This document shows, one piece after another, positions 21,510 through 36,800 of a stretch of 64,000 nt of DNA. Within the stretch, counting starts at the first letter, position 1, and each line of letters begins with the position of its first letter. The notes under the pieces are model-generated. The model ran no database searches. It had not been told where the DNA came from and was given only the letters and a program-made list of their open reading frames with translations. Made by a program: the position numbers and the translations under genes. The DNA comes from Bolinopsis microptera (lineage: Eukaryota; Ctenophora; Tentaculata; Lobata; Bolinopsidae): the NCBI RefSeq assembly GCF_026151205.1, contig NC_087073.1:22700987-22764986 (forward strand). Direction: 5' to 3'.

Positions 21510-24500
21510 AAGTAACACAAACCTTTCTACTTCTACTAGACAGATGAGGAGAACCTTTCTACTTCTACTAGACAGATGAGGAGAACCTTTCTACTTCTAC
21601 TAGACAGATGAGGAGAACCTTTCTACTTCTACTAGACAGATGAGGAGAACCTTTCTACTTCTACTAGACAGCTGAGGAGAACCTTTCTACTTCTACTAGA
21701 CAGATGAGGAGAACCTTTCTACTTCTACTAGACAGATGAGGAGAACCTTTCTACTTCTACTAGACAGATGAGGAGAACCTTTCTACTTCTACTAGACAGA
21801 TGAGGAGAACCTTTCTACTTTTACTAGAAAGATGAGGAGAACCTTTCTACTTCTACTAGACAGATGAGGAGAACCTTTCTACTTCTACTGGACAGATGAG
21901 GAGAACCTTTCTACTTCTACTGGACAGATGAGGAGAACCTTTCTACTTCTACTGGACAGATGAGGAGAACCTTTCTACTTCTACTAGACAGATGAGGAGA
22001 ACCTTTCTACTTCTACTAGACAGATGAGGAGAACCTTTCTACTTCTACTAGACAGATGAGGACAACCTTTCTACTTCTACTGGACAGATGAGGACAACCT
22101 ACCTACTTCTACTGGACAGATGAGGAGAACCTTTCTACTTCTACTAGACAGATGAGGACAACCTTTCTACTTCTACTAGACAGATGAGGAGAACCTTTCT
22201 ACTTCTACTAGACAGATGAGGACAACCTTTCTACTTCTACTGGACAGATGAGGAGAACCTTTCTACTTCTACTAGACAGATGAGGACAACCTTTCTACTT
22301 CTACTGGACAGATGAGGAGAACCTTTTTACTTCTACTAGACAGATGAGGACAACCTTTCTACTTCTACTGGACAGATGAGGAGAACTTTTCTACTTCTAC
22401 TGGACAGATGAGGAGAACCTTTCTACTTCTACTGGACAGATGAGGAGAACCTTTCTACTTCTACTAGACAGATGAGGAGAACCTTTCTACTTCTACTAGA
22501 CAGATGAGGAGAACCTTTCTACTTCTACTAGACAGATGAGGAGAACATTTCTACTTCTACTAGACAGATGAGGAGAACCTTTCTACTTCTACTGGACAGA
22601 CGAGGAGAACCTTTCTACTTCTACTAGACAGATGAGGACAACCTTTCTACTTCTACTAGACAGATGAGGAGAACCTTTCTACTTCTACTAGACAGATGAG
22701 GACAACCTTTCTACTTCTACTGGACAGACGAGGAGAACCTTTCTACTTCTACTAGACAGATGAGGAGAACCTTTATACTTGTACTAGACAGATGAGGAGA
22801 ACCTTTCTACCTTTACTAGACAAATGAGGAGAACCTTTATACTTCTACTAGACAGATGAGGAGAACCTTTCTACTTCTACTGGACAGATGAGGAGAACCT
22901 TTCTACTTCTACTAGACAGATGAGGAGAACCTTTCTACTTCTACTGGACAGATGAGGAGAACCTTTCTACTTCTACTGGACAGACGAGGAGAACCTTTCT
23001 ACTTCTACTAGACAGATGAGGAGAACCTTTCTACTTCTACTAGACAGATGAGGAGAACCTTTCTACTTCTACTAGACAGATGAGGAGAACCTTTCTACTT
23101 CTACTAGACAGATGAGGAGAACCTTTCTACTTCTACTAGACAGATGAGGAGAACATTTCTACTTCTACTAGACAGATGAGGAGAACCTTTCTACTTCTAC
23201 TAGACAGATGAGGAGAACCTTTCTACTTCTACTAGACAGATGAGGAGAACCTTTCTACTTCTACTAGACAGATGAGGAGAACCTTTCTACTTCTACTAGA
23301 CAGATGAGGAGAACCTTTCTACTTCTACTAGACAGATGAGGACAACCTTTCTACTTCTACTAGACAGATGAGGAGAACCTTTCTACTTCTACTAGACAGA
23401 TGAGGACAACCTTTCTACTTCTACTGGACAGATGAGGAGAACCTTTCTACTTCTACTAGACAGATGAGGACAACCTTTCTACTTCTACTGGACAGATGAG
23501 GAGAACCTTTTTACTTCTACTAGACAGATGAGGACAACCTTTCTACTTCTACTGGACAGATGAGGAGAACTTTTCTACTTCTACTGGACAGATGAGGAGA
23601 ACCTTTCTACTTCTACTGGACAGATGAGGAGAACCTTTCTACTTCTACTAGACAGATGAGGAGAACCTTTCTACTTCTACTAGACAGATGAGGAGAACCT
23701 TTCTACTTCTACTAGACAGATGAGGAGAACATTTCTACTTCTACTAGACAGATGAGGAGAACCTTTCTACTTCTACTGGACAGACGAGGAGAACCTTTCT
23801 ACTTCTACTAGACAGATGAGGACAACCTTTCTACTTCTACTAGACAGATGAGGAGAACCTTTCTACTTCTACTAGACAGATGAGGACAACCTTTCTACTT
23901 CTACTGGACAGACGAGGAGAACCTTTCTACTTCTACTAGACAGATGAGGAGAACCTTTATACTTGTACTAGACAGATGAGGAGAACCTTTCTACCTTTAC
24001 TAGACAAATGAGGAGAACCTTTATACTTCTACTAGACAGATGAGGAGAACCTTTCTACTTCTACTGGACAGATGAGGAGAACCTTTCTACTTCTACTAGA
24101 CAGATGAGGAGAACCTTTCTACTTCTACTGGACAGATGAGGAGAACCTTTCTACTTCTACTGGACAGACGAGGAGAACCTTTCTACTTCTACTAGACAGA
24201 TGAGGAGAACCTTTCTACTTCTACTAGACAGATGAGGAGAACCTTTCTACTTCTACTAGACAGATGAGGAGAACCTTTCTACTTCTACTAGACAGATGAG
24301 GAGAACCTTTCTACTTCTACTAGACAGATGAGGAGAACATTTCTACTTCTACTAGACAGATGAGGAGAACCTTTCTACTTCTACTAGACAGATGAGGAGA
24401 ACCTTTCTACTTCTACTAGACAGATGAGGAGAACCTTTCTACTTCTACTAGACAGATGAGGAGAACCTTTCTACTTCTACTAGACAGATGAGGAGAACCT

Positions 24501-24530
24501 TTCTACTTCTATTAGACAGACGAGGAGAAT
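21510..24530. repeat. 32-bp satellite array, about 94 copies, with 1184-bp higher-order repeat
   Basis: Period 32 bp; each unit contains CTACTAGACAGATGAGGAGA then ACCTTTCTACTT. The rare variant CTTTATACTTGTACTAG occurs at 22771 and again at 23955, exactly 1184 bp (37 units) later, and neighbouring variants keep the same order. About 1.2 kb was therefore duplicated in one step. Confidence 0.97.
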
Positions 24531-24639
24531 TACCGCTATTTCCATACTATAGATACCTCTTTACTCGGTCCTTCAGCAGATGTAGAAAATGCATTCATGT
24601 GAAGGTAATAGGTTTCTGTTTGTTTGGTAAACTGATCAG

Positions 24640-25498
24640 TGCAGGATAATGTAGGATAATGTAGGATAGTGTAGGATAGTGCAGGATATTGTAGGATATT
24701 GTAGGATAGTGTAGGATAGTGTAGGATAGTGTAGGATAGTGTAGGATAGTGTAGTATATTGTAGGATAGTGTAGGATATTGTAGGATAGTGTAGGATAGT
24801 GTAGGATAGTGTAGGATAGTGTAGTATATTGTAGGATAGTGTAGGATATTGTAGGATAGTGTAGGATATTGTAGGATAGTGTAGGATAGTGTAGGATAGT
24901 GTAGGATAGTGTAGTATATTGTAGGATAGTGTAGGATATTGTAGGATAGTGTAGGATAGTGTAGGATAGTGTAGGATAGTGTAGGATAGTGTAGGATAGT
25001 GTAGGATAGTGTAGGATAGTGTAGGATAGTGTAGGATATTGTAGGATAGTGTAGGATAGTGTAGGATAGTGTAGGATATTGTAGGATAGTGTAGGATAGT
25101 GTAGGATAGTGTAGGATAGTGTAGGATAGTGTAGTATATTGTAGGATAGTGTAGGATATTGTAGGATAGTGTAGGATATTGTAGGATAGTGTAGGATAGT
25201 GTAGGATAGTGTAGGATAGTGTAGTATATTGTAGGATAGTGTAGGATATTGTAGGATAGTGTAGGATATTGTAGGATAGTGTAGGATAGTGTAGGATAGT
25301 GTAGGATAGTGTAGTATATTGTAGGATAGTGTAGGATATTGTAGGATAGTGTAGGATAGTGTATGATAGTGTAGGATAGTGTAGGATAGTGTAGGATAGT
25401 GTAGGATAGTGTAGGATAGTGTAGGATATTGTAGGATAGTGTAGGATAGTGTATGATAGTGTAGGATAGTGTAGGATATCCTGCACTATCCTACATTG
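24640..25498. repeat. 10-bp satellite array capped by inverted repeats
   Basis: About 84 copies of GTAGGATAGT with GTAGGATATT and GTAGTATATT variants in a recurring order. The left end reads AGTGCAGGATAATGTAGGAT and the right end is the reverse orientation (ATCCTGCACTATCCTACATT), so the block ends in an inverted copy. A 321-codon open frame on the minus strand exists only because a 30-base (three-unit) period keeps frame; I do not call it a gene. Confidence 0.95.
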
Positions 25499-26710
<1,212 letters not shown>

Positions 26711-26803
26711 CAAGGTTCTAGAATATAAAGGTTCTAGAATATAAAGGTTCTAGAATATAAAGGTTCTAGAATATAAAGGTTCTAGAATATAAAGGTTCTA
26801 GAA
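26711..26803. repeat. 16-bp minisatellite, about 6 copies
   Basis: Repeats of AGGTTCTAGAATATAA; the TTCTAGAA core is palindromic and matches two inverted heat-shock-element half-sites (TTC..GAA), though heat-shock function is only a possibility. Confidence 0.9.
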
Positions 26804-26949
26804 AGTGAGGGTCCCATACAACCTGATATCCCCAACAATAGGGGCCTATATACCACCCTGTATTATATCTTGGGCGACACACAAGATGGGTCATTGGTAG
26901 ACGACACACACAGTGGTCAGCAATTACTCATGCAAACTATATTTGGTGC

Positions 26950-27705
26950 TTTGCACAATGGTTTGCTCTACTTGACACGTGGTTTGCTCTACGTGACACG
27001 TTGTTTGCTCTACTTGACACGTGGTTTGCTCAAAGTGACACGTGGTTTGCTCTACTTGACACGTGGTTTGCTCTAAGTGATACGTGGTTTGCTCTACTTG
27101 ACACGTGGTTTGCTCTACTTGACACGTGGTTTGCTCTACGTGTGAGACGTGATTTGCTCTACTTGACACGTGGTTTGCTCTACTTGACACGTGGTTTGCT
27201 CTACGTGTGAGACGTGGTTTGCTCTACTTGACACGTAGTTTGCTCTACTTGACACGTGGTTTGCTCTACTTGACACGTGGTTTGCTCTACTTGACACGTG
27301 GTTTGCTCTACGTGACACGTAGTTTGCTCTACTTGACACGTAGTTTGCTCTACTTAACACATGGTATGCTCTACGTGACACGTAGTTTGATCTACTTGAC
27401 ACGTGGTTTGCTCTACTTGACACGTGGTTTGCTCTAATTGACACCTGGTTTGTTCTACTTGACACGTAGTTTGCTCTACTTGACACGTGGTTTGCTCTAC
27501 TTGACACGTGGTTTGCTCTACTTGACACGTGGTTTGCTCTACTTGACACGTGGTTTGCTCTACTTGACACGTGGTTTGCTCTACTTGACACGTAGTTTGT
27601 TCTATTTGACACGTAGTTTGCTCTACTTGACACGTGGTTTGCTCTACTTGACACGTGGTTTGCTCTACTTGACACGTAGTTTGCTTTGCTTTACACGTGG
27701 TTTGT
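26950..27705. repeat. 21-bp satellite, about 36 copies, most with a CACGTG E-box
   Basis: Strict 21-bp period of TTTGCTCTACTTGACACGTG plus G. Most copies keep the palindromic CACGTG, and some read CACGTAG instead. Two copies carry a 3-base insertion (GTGTGAGACGTG). Open frames on both strands arise because 21 is a multiple of three. Confidence 0.96.
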
Positions 27706-27772
27706 GACACTTCTGAACGTTCGAAGTAAAGTATAGGGATTAACTATACTAACTTAACTACACTGTATAGCA

Positions 27773-27796
27773 GGGTTAGGGTTAGGGTTAGGGTTA
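27773..27796. repeat. Interstitial telomere-type repeat, four TTAGGG units
   Basis: AGGGTTAGGGTTAGGGTTAG followed by GGTTA lies 37 bp before the first 39-bp satellite unit. TTAGGG is the ancestral animal telomere repeat, so this may be a scar of telomerase repair or a former chromosome end. Confidence 0.85.
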
Positions 27797-27832
27797 AAAT
27801 TGTATTAAATTATATTGTCGGGGGTCAATTGT

Positions 27833-30800
27833 CGCCCACCCAACTAAACCGTAGACTCTGAAGAGATACTAACTCAACTAAACCGTATAATAAGCTCTGA
27901 AGAGATACTAACTCAACTAAACAGTATAATAAGCTCTGAAGAGACACTACCTCAACTAAACAGTATAGCAGGCTCTGAAGAGATACTAACTCAACTAAAC
28001 CGTATAATAAGCTCTGAAGAGATACTAACTCAACTAAACAGTATAATAAGCTCTGAAGAGACACTACCTCAACTAAACAGTATAGCAGGCTCTGAAGAGA
28101 TACTAACTCAACTAAACCGTATAATAAGCTCTGAAGAGATACTAACTCAACTAAACCGTATAATAAGCTCTGAAGAGACACTACCTCAACTAAACAGTAT
28201 AGCAGGCTCTGAAGAGATACTAACTCAACTAAACCGTATAATAAGCTCTGAAGAGATACTAACTCAACTAAACCGTATAATAAGCTCTGAAGAGACACTA
28301 CCTCAACTAAACAGTATAGCAGGCTCTGAAGAGATACTAACTCAACTAAACCGTATAATAAGCTCTGAAGAGACACTACCTCAACTAAACAGTATAGCAG
28401 GCTCTGAAGAGATACTAACTCAACTAAACCGTATAATAAGCTCTGAAGAGATACTAACTCAACTAAACCGTATAATAAGCTCTGAAGAGATACTAACTCA
28501 ACTAAACAGTATAGCAGGCTCTGAAGAGATACTAACTCAACTAAACCGTATAATAAGCTCTGAAGAGATACTAACTTAACTAAACCGTATAATAAGCTCT
28601 GAAGAGATACTAACTCAACTAAACCGTATAATAAGCTCTGAAGAGACACTACCTCAACTAAACAGTATAGCAGGCTCTGAGAGATACTAACTCAACTAAA
28701 CCGTATAATAAGCTCTGAAGAGATACTAACTCAACTAAACCGTATAATAAGCTCTGAGAGATACTAACTCAACTAAACAGTATAGCAGGCTCTGAAGAGA
28801 TACTAACTCAACTAAACAGTATAGCAGGCTCTGAAGAGATACTAACTCAACTAAACAGTATAGCAGGCTCTGAAGAGATACTAACTCAACTAAACAGTAT
28901 AGCAGGCTCTGAAGAGATACTAACCCAACTAAACCGTAGACTCTGAAGAGATACTAACTCAACTAAACCGTATAATAAGCTCTGAAGAGACACTACCTCA
29001 ACTAAACAGTATAGCAGGCTCTGAAGAGATACTAACTCAACTAAACCGTATAATAAGCTCTGAAGAGACACTACCTCAACTAAACAGTATAGCAGGCTCT
29101 GAAGAGATACTAACTCAACTAAACCGTATAATAAGCTCTGAAGAGATACTAACTCAACTAAACAGTATAGCAGGCTCTGAAGAGATACTAACTCAACTAA
29201 ACAGTATAGCAGGCTCTGAAGAGATACTAACTCAACTAAACCGTATAATAAGCTCTGAAGAGACACTACCTCAACTAAACAGTATAGCAGGCTCTGAAGA
29301 GATACTAACTCAACTAAACCGTATAATAAGCTCTGAAGAGATACTAACTCAACTAAACAGTATAGCAGGCTCTGAAGAGATACTAACTCAACTAAACAGT
29401 ATAGCAGGCTCTGAAGAGATACTAACTCAACTAAACCGTATAATAAGCTCTGAAGAGACACTACCTCAACTAAACAGTATAGCAGGCTCTGAAGAGATAC
29501 TAACTCAACTAAACAGTATAGCAGGCTCTGAAGAGATACTAACTCAACTAAACAGTATAGCAGGCTCTGAAGAGATACTAACTCAACTAAACAGTATAGC
29601 AGGCTCTGAAGAGATACTAACTCAACTAAACCGTATAATAAGCTCTGAAGAGACACTACCTCAACTAAACAGTATAGCAGGCTCTGAAGAGATACTAACT
29701 CAACTAAACAGTATAGCAGGCTCTGAAGAGATACTAACTCAACTAAACCGTATAATAAGCTCTGAAGAGACACTACCTAAACTAAACAGTATAGCAGGCT
29801 CTGAAGAGATACTAACTCAACTAAACAGTATAGCAGGCTCTGAAGAGATACTAACTCAACTAAACCGTATAATAAGCTCTGAAGAGATACTAACTCAACT
29901 AAACCGTATGATAAGCTCTGAAGAGATACTAACTCAACTAAACAGTATAGCAGGCTCTGAAGAGATACTAACTCAACTAAACCGTATAATAAGCTCTGAA
30001 GAGATACTAACTCAACTAAACCGTATAATAAGTTCTGAAGAGATACTAACTCAACTAAACTGTATTATAAGTTCTGAAGAGATACTAACTCAACTAAACC
30101 GTATAATAAGCTCTGAAGAGATACTAACTCAACTAAACCGTATAATAAGCTCTGAAGAGATACTAACTCAACTAAACCGTACAATAAGCTCTGAAGAGAT
30201 ACTAACTCAACTAAACCGTATAATAAGCTCTGAAGAGATACTAACTCAACTAAACCGTACAATAAGTTCTGAAGAGATACTAACTCAACTAAACCGTATA
30301 ATAAGCTCTGAAGAGACACTAACTCAACTAAACCGTATAATAAGCTCTGAAGAGATACTAACTCAACTTAACCGTATAATAAGCTCTGAAGATATACTAA
30401 CTCAACTAAACCGTATAATAAGCTCTGAAGAGATACTAACTCAACTAAACAGTATAATAAGCTCTGAAGAGATACTAACTCAACTAAACCGTATAATAAG
30501 CTCTGAAGAGATACTAACTCAACTAAACCGTACAATAAGCTCTGAAGAGATACTAACTCAACTAAACCGTATAATAAGCTCTGAAGAGATACTAACTCAA
30601 CTAAACCGTATAATAAGCTCTGAAGAGATACTAACTCAACTAAACCGTACAATAAGCTCTGAAGAGATACTAACTCAACTAAACCGTATAATAAGCTCTG
30701 AAGAGATACTAACTCAACTAAACTGTATAATAAGTTCTGAAGAGATACTAACTCAACTAAACCGTATAATAAGCTCTGAAGAGACACTAACTCAACTAAA

Positions 30801-33800
30801 CCGTATAATAAGCTCTGAAGAGATACTAACTCAACTTAACCGTATAATAAGCTCTGAAGATATACTAACTCAACTAAACCGTATAATAAGCTCTGAAGAG
30901 ATACTAACTCAACTAAACAGTATAATAAGCTCTGAAGAGATACTAACTCAACTAAACCGAATAATAAGCTCTCAAGAGATACTAACTCAACTAAACCGTA
31001 TAATAAGCTCTGAAGAGATACTACCTCAACTAAACCGTATAATAAGCTCTGAAGAGATACTAACTCAACTAAACCGTATAATAAGCTCTGAAGAGATACT
31101 AACTCAACTAAACCGTATGATAAGCTCTGAAGAGATACTAACTCAACTAAACCGTATAATAAGCTCTGAAGAGATACTAAACTCAACTAAACCGTATAAT
31201 AAGCTCTGAAGAGATACTAACTCAACTAAACCGTATAATAAGCTCTGAAGAGATACTAACTCGACTAAACCGTATAATAAGCTCTGAAGAGATACTAACT
31301 CGACTAAACCGTATAATAAGCTCTGAAGAGACACTAACTCAACTAAACCGTATAATAAGCTCTGAAGAGATACTAACTCAACTAAACCGTATAATAAGCT
31401 CTGAGAGATACTAACTCAACTAAACCGTACAATAAGCTCTGAAGAGATACTAACTCAACTAAACCGTATAATAAGCTCTAAAGAGATACTAACTCAACTA
31501 AACCGTATAGCAGGCTCTGAAGAGATACTAACTCAACTAAACCGTATAATAAGCTCTAAAGAGATACTACCTCAACTTAACCGTATAGCAGGCTCTGAAG
31601 AGATACTAACTCAACTTAACCGTATAATAAGCTCTGAAGATATACTAACTCAACTAAACCGTATAATAAGCTCTGAAGAGATACTAACTCAACTAAACCG
31701 TATAATAAGCTCTGAAGAGATACTAACTCAACTAAACCGAATAATAAGCTCTCAAGAGATACTAACTCAACTAAACCGTATAATAAGCTCTGAAGAGACA
31801 CTAACTCAACTAAACCGTATAATAAGCTCTAAAGAGATACTAACTCAACTAAACCGTATAATAAGCTCTGAAGAGATACTTACTCAACTAAACCGTATAA
31901 TAAGCTCTGAAGAGACACTACCTCAACTAAACCGTATAATAAGCTCTGAAGAGATACTAACTCAACTAAACCGTATAATAAGCTCTGAAGAGATACTAAC
32001 TCAACTAAACCGTATAATAAGCTCTGAAGAGATACTAACTCAACTAAACCGTATAATAAGCTCTGAAGAGATACTAACTCAACTAAACCGTATAATAAGC
32101 TCTGAAGAGATACTAACTCAACTAAACCGTATAATAAGCTCTGAAGAGATACTAACTCAACTAAACCGTATAATAAGCTCTGAAGAGATACTAACTCAAC
32201 TAAACCGTATAATAAGCTCTGAAGAGATACTAACCCAACTAAACCGTATAATAAGCTCTGAAGAGATACTAACTCAACTAAACCGTATAATAAGCTCTGA
32301 AGAGATACTAACTCAACTAAACCGTATAATAAGCTCTGAAGAGATACTAACTCAACTAAACCGTATAATAAGCTCTGAAGAGATACTAACTCAACTAAAC
32401 CGTATAATAAGCTCTGAAGAGATACTAACTCAACTAAACCGTATAATAAGCTCTGAAGAGATACTAACTCAACTAAACCGTATAATAAGCTCTGAAGAGA
32501 TACTAACTCAACTAAACCGTATAATAAGCTCTGAAGAGATACTAACTCAACTAAACCGTATAATAAGCTCTGAAGAGATACTAACTCAACTAAACCGTAT
32601 AATAAGCTCTGAAGAGATACTAACTCAACTAAACCGTATAATAAGCTCTGAAGAGATACTAACTCAACTAAACCGTATAATAAGCTCTGAAGAGATACTA
32701 ACTCAACTAAACCGTATAATAAGCTCTGAAGAGATACTAACTCAACTAAACCGTATAATAAGCTCTGAAGAGATACTAACTCAACTAAACCGTATAATAA
32801 GCTCTGAAGAGATACTAACTCAACTAAACCGTATAATAAGCTCTGAAGAGATACTAACTCAACTAAACCGTATAATAAGCTCTGAAGAGATACTAACTCA
32901 ACTAAACCGTATAATAAGCTCTGAAGAGATACTAACTCAACTAAACCGTATAATAAGCTCTGAAGAGATACTAACTCAACTAAACCGTATAATAAGCTCT
33001 GAAGAGATACTAACTCAACTAAACCGTATAATAAGCTCTGAAGAGATACTAACTCAACTAAACCGTATAATAAGCTCTGAAGAGATACTAACTCAACTAA
33101 ACCGTATAATAAGCTCTGAAGAGATACTAACTCAACTAAACCGTATAATAAGCTCTGAAGAGATACTAACTCAACTAAACCGTATAATAAGCTCTGAAGA
33201 GATACTAACTCAACTAAACGTATATAAGCTCTGAAGAGATACTAACTCAACTAAACCGTATAATAAGCTCTGAAGAGATACTAACTCAACTAAACCGTAT
33301 AATAAGCTCTGAAGAGATACTAACTCAACTAAACCGTATAATAAGCTCTGAAGAGATACTAACTCAACTAAACCGTATAATAAGCTCTGAAGAGATACTA
33401 ACTCAACTAAACCGTATAATAAGCTCTGAAGAGATACTAACTAAACTAAACCGTATAATAAGCTCTGAAGAGATACTAACTCAACTAAACCGTATAGCAA
33501 GCTCTGAAGAGATACTAACTCAACTAAACCGTATAATAAGCTCTGAAGAGATACTAACTCAAGTAAACCGTATAATAAGCTCTGAAGAGATACTAACTCA
33601 ACTGAACCGTATAATAAGCTCTGAAGAGATACTAACTCAACTAAACCGTATAATAAGCTCTGAAGAGATACTAACTCAACTAAACCGTATAATAAGCTCT
33701 GAGAGATACTAACTCAACTAAACCGTATAATAAGCTCTGAAGAGATACTAACTCAACTAAACCGTATAATAAGCTCTGAAGAGATACTAACTCGACTAAA

Positions 33801-36800
33801 CCGTATAATAAGCCTCTGAAGAGATACTAACTCAACTAAACGTATATAAGCTCTGAAGAGATACTAACTCAACTAAACCGTATAATAAGCTCTGAAGAGA
33901 TACTAACTCAACTAAACCGTATAATAAGCTCTGAAGAGATACTAACTCAACTAAACCGTATAATAAGCTCTGAAGAGATACTAACTCAACTAAACCGTAT
34001 AATAAGCTCTGAAGAGATACTAACTCAACTAAACCGTATGATAAGCTCTGAAGAGATACTAACTAAACTAAACCGTATAATAAGCTCTGAAGAGATACTA
34101 ACTCAACTAAACCGTATGATAAGCTCTGAAGAGATACTAACTCAACTAAACGGTATGATAAGCTCTGAAGAGATACTAACTCAACTAAACTGTATAATAA
34201 GCTCTGAAGAGATACTAACTAAACTAAACCGTATAATAAGCTCTGAAGAGATACTAACTCAACTAAACCGTATAATAAGCTCTGAAGAGATACTAACTCA
34301 ACTAAACCGTATAATAAGCTCTGAAGAGATACTGACTCAACTAAACCGTATAATAAGCTCTGAAGAGATACTAACTAAACTAAAACCGTATAATAAGCTC
34401 TGAAGAGATACTAACTCAACTAAACCGTATAGCAAGCTCTGAAGAGATACTAACTCAACTAAACCGTAAATAAGCTCTGAAGAGATACTAACTTCAAGTA
34501 AACCGTATAATAAGCTCTGAAGAGATACTAACTCAACTGAACCGTATAATAAGCTCTGAAGAGATACTAACTCAACTAACCCGTATAATAAGCTCTGAAG
34601 AGATACTAACTCAACTAAAACCGTATAATAAGCTCTGAAGATATACTAACTCAACTAAACCGTATAATAAGCTCTGAAGAGATACTAACTCAACTAAACC
34701 GTATAATAAGCTCTAAGAGATACTACTCGACTAAACCGTATAATAAGCTCTGAAGAGATACTAACTCAACTAAACGTATAATAAGCTCTGAAGAGACACT
34801 AACTCAACTAAACCGTATAATAAGCTCTGAAGAGACACTAACTCAACTAAACCGTATAATAAGACTGAAGAGACACTAACTCAACTAAACCGTATAATAA
34901 GCTCTGAAGAGATACTAACTCAACTAAACCGTATAATAAGCTCTGAAGAGATACTAACTCAACCTAAACCGTATAATAAGCTCTGAAGAGATACTAACTC
35001 AACCTGAACCGTATAATAAGCTCTGAAGAGATACTAGCTCAACTAAACCGTATAATAAGCTCTGAGAGATACTAACTCAACTAAACCGTATAATAAGCTC
35101 TGAAGAGACACTACCTCAACTAAACCGTATAATAAGCTCTGAAGAGACACTACCTCAACTAAACAGTATAGCAGGCTCTGAAGAGACACTACCTCAACTA
35201 AACCGTATAATAAGCTCTGAAGAGATACTAACTCAACTAAACCGTATAATAAGCTCTGAAGAGATACTAACTCAACTAAACCGTATAATAAAGCTCTGAA
35301 AGATACTAACTCAACTAAACCGTATAATAGCTCTGAAGAGATACTAACTCAACTAAACCGTATAATAAGCACTAAAGAGATACTAACTCAACTAAACCGT
35401 ATAAAAGCTCTGAAGAGACACTACCTCAACTAAACCGTATAATAAGCTCTGAAGATATACTACTCAACTAAACCGTATAATAAGCTCTGAAGAGATACAA
35501 CTCAACTAAACCGTATAATAAGCTCTGAAGAGATACTAACTCAACTAAACCGTATAATAAGCTCTGAAGAGATACTAACTCAACTAAACCGTATAATAAG
35601 CTCTGAAGAGATACTAACTCAACTAAACCGTATAATAAGCTCTGAAGAGATACTAACTCAACTAAACCGTATAATAAGCTCTGAAGAGATACTAACTCAA
35701 CTAAACCGTATAGCAGGCTCTGAAGAGATACTAACTCAACTAAACCGTATAGTAAGCTCTGAAGAGATACTAACTCAACTAAACCGTATAATAAGCTCTG
35801 AAGAGATACTAACTCGACTAAACCGTATAATAAGCTCTGAAGAGATACTAACTCAACTAAACCGTATAATAAGCTCTGAAGAGATACTAACTCAACTGAA
35901 CCGTATAATAAGCTCTGAAGAGATACTAACTCAACTAAACCGTATAATAAGCTCTGAAGAGATACTAACTCAACTAAACCCGTATAATAAGCTCTGAAGA
36001 GATACTAACTCAACTAAACCGTATAATAGCTCTGAAGAGATACTAACTCAACTAAACCGTATAATAAGCTCTGAAGAGACACTACCTCAACTTAACCGTA
36101 TAGCAGGCTCTGAAGAGATACTAACTCAACTAAACAGTATGATAAGCTCTAAAGAGATACTAACTCAACTAAACCGTATAATAAGCTCTGAAGAGATACT
36201 AACTCAACTAAACCGTATAATAAGCTCTGAAGAGATACTAACTCAACTAAACCGTATAATAAGCTCTGAAGAGATACTAACTCAACTAAACCGTATAATA
36301 AGCTCTGAAGAGATACTAACTCAACTAAACCGTATAATAAGCTCTGAAGAGATACTAACTCAACTAAACCGTATAATAAGCTCTGAAGAGATACTAACTC
36401 AACTAAACCGTATAATAAGCTCTGAAGAGATACTAACTCAACTAAACCGTATAATAAGCTCTGAAGAGATACTACTCAACTAAACCGTATAATAAGCTCT
36501 GAAGAGATACTAACTCAACTAAACCGTATAATAAGCTCTGAAGAGATACTAACTCAACTAAACCGTATAATAAGCTCTGAAGAGATACTACTCAACTAAA
36601 CCGTATAATAAGCTCTGAAGAGATACTAACTCAACTAAACCGTATAATAAGCTCTGAAGAGATACTAACTCAACTAAACCGTATAATAAGCTCTGAAGAG
36701 ATACTAACTCAACTAAACCGTATAATAAGCTCTGAAGAGATACTAACTCAACTAAACCGTATAATAAGCTCTAAAGAGATACTAACTCAACTAAACCGTA

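Noticed and set aside
26711-26803. Heat-shock promoter from TTCTAGAA repeats
   Set aside because: Half-sites match by virtue of a short palindrome in a minisatellite; no gene starts downstream and the third half-site spacing is not maintained.
29908-31209. 433-codon open frame (ISSEEILTQLNRI repeats) on plus
   Set aside because: It exists only because the 39-bp unit is a multiple of three. Start and stop are set by chance changes, frames on the opposite strand are equally open, and there is no splice, promoter or non-repeat domain.
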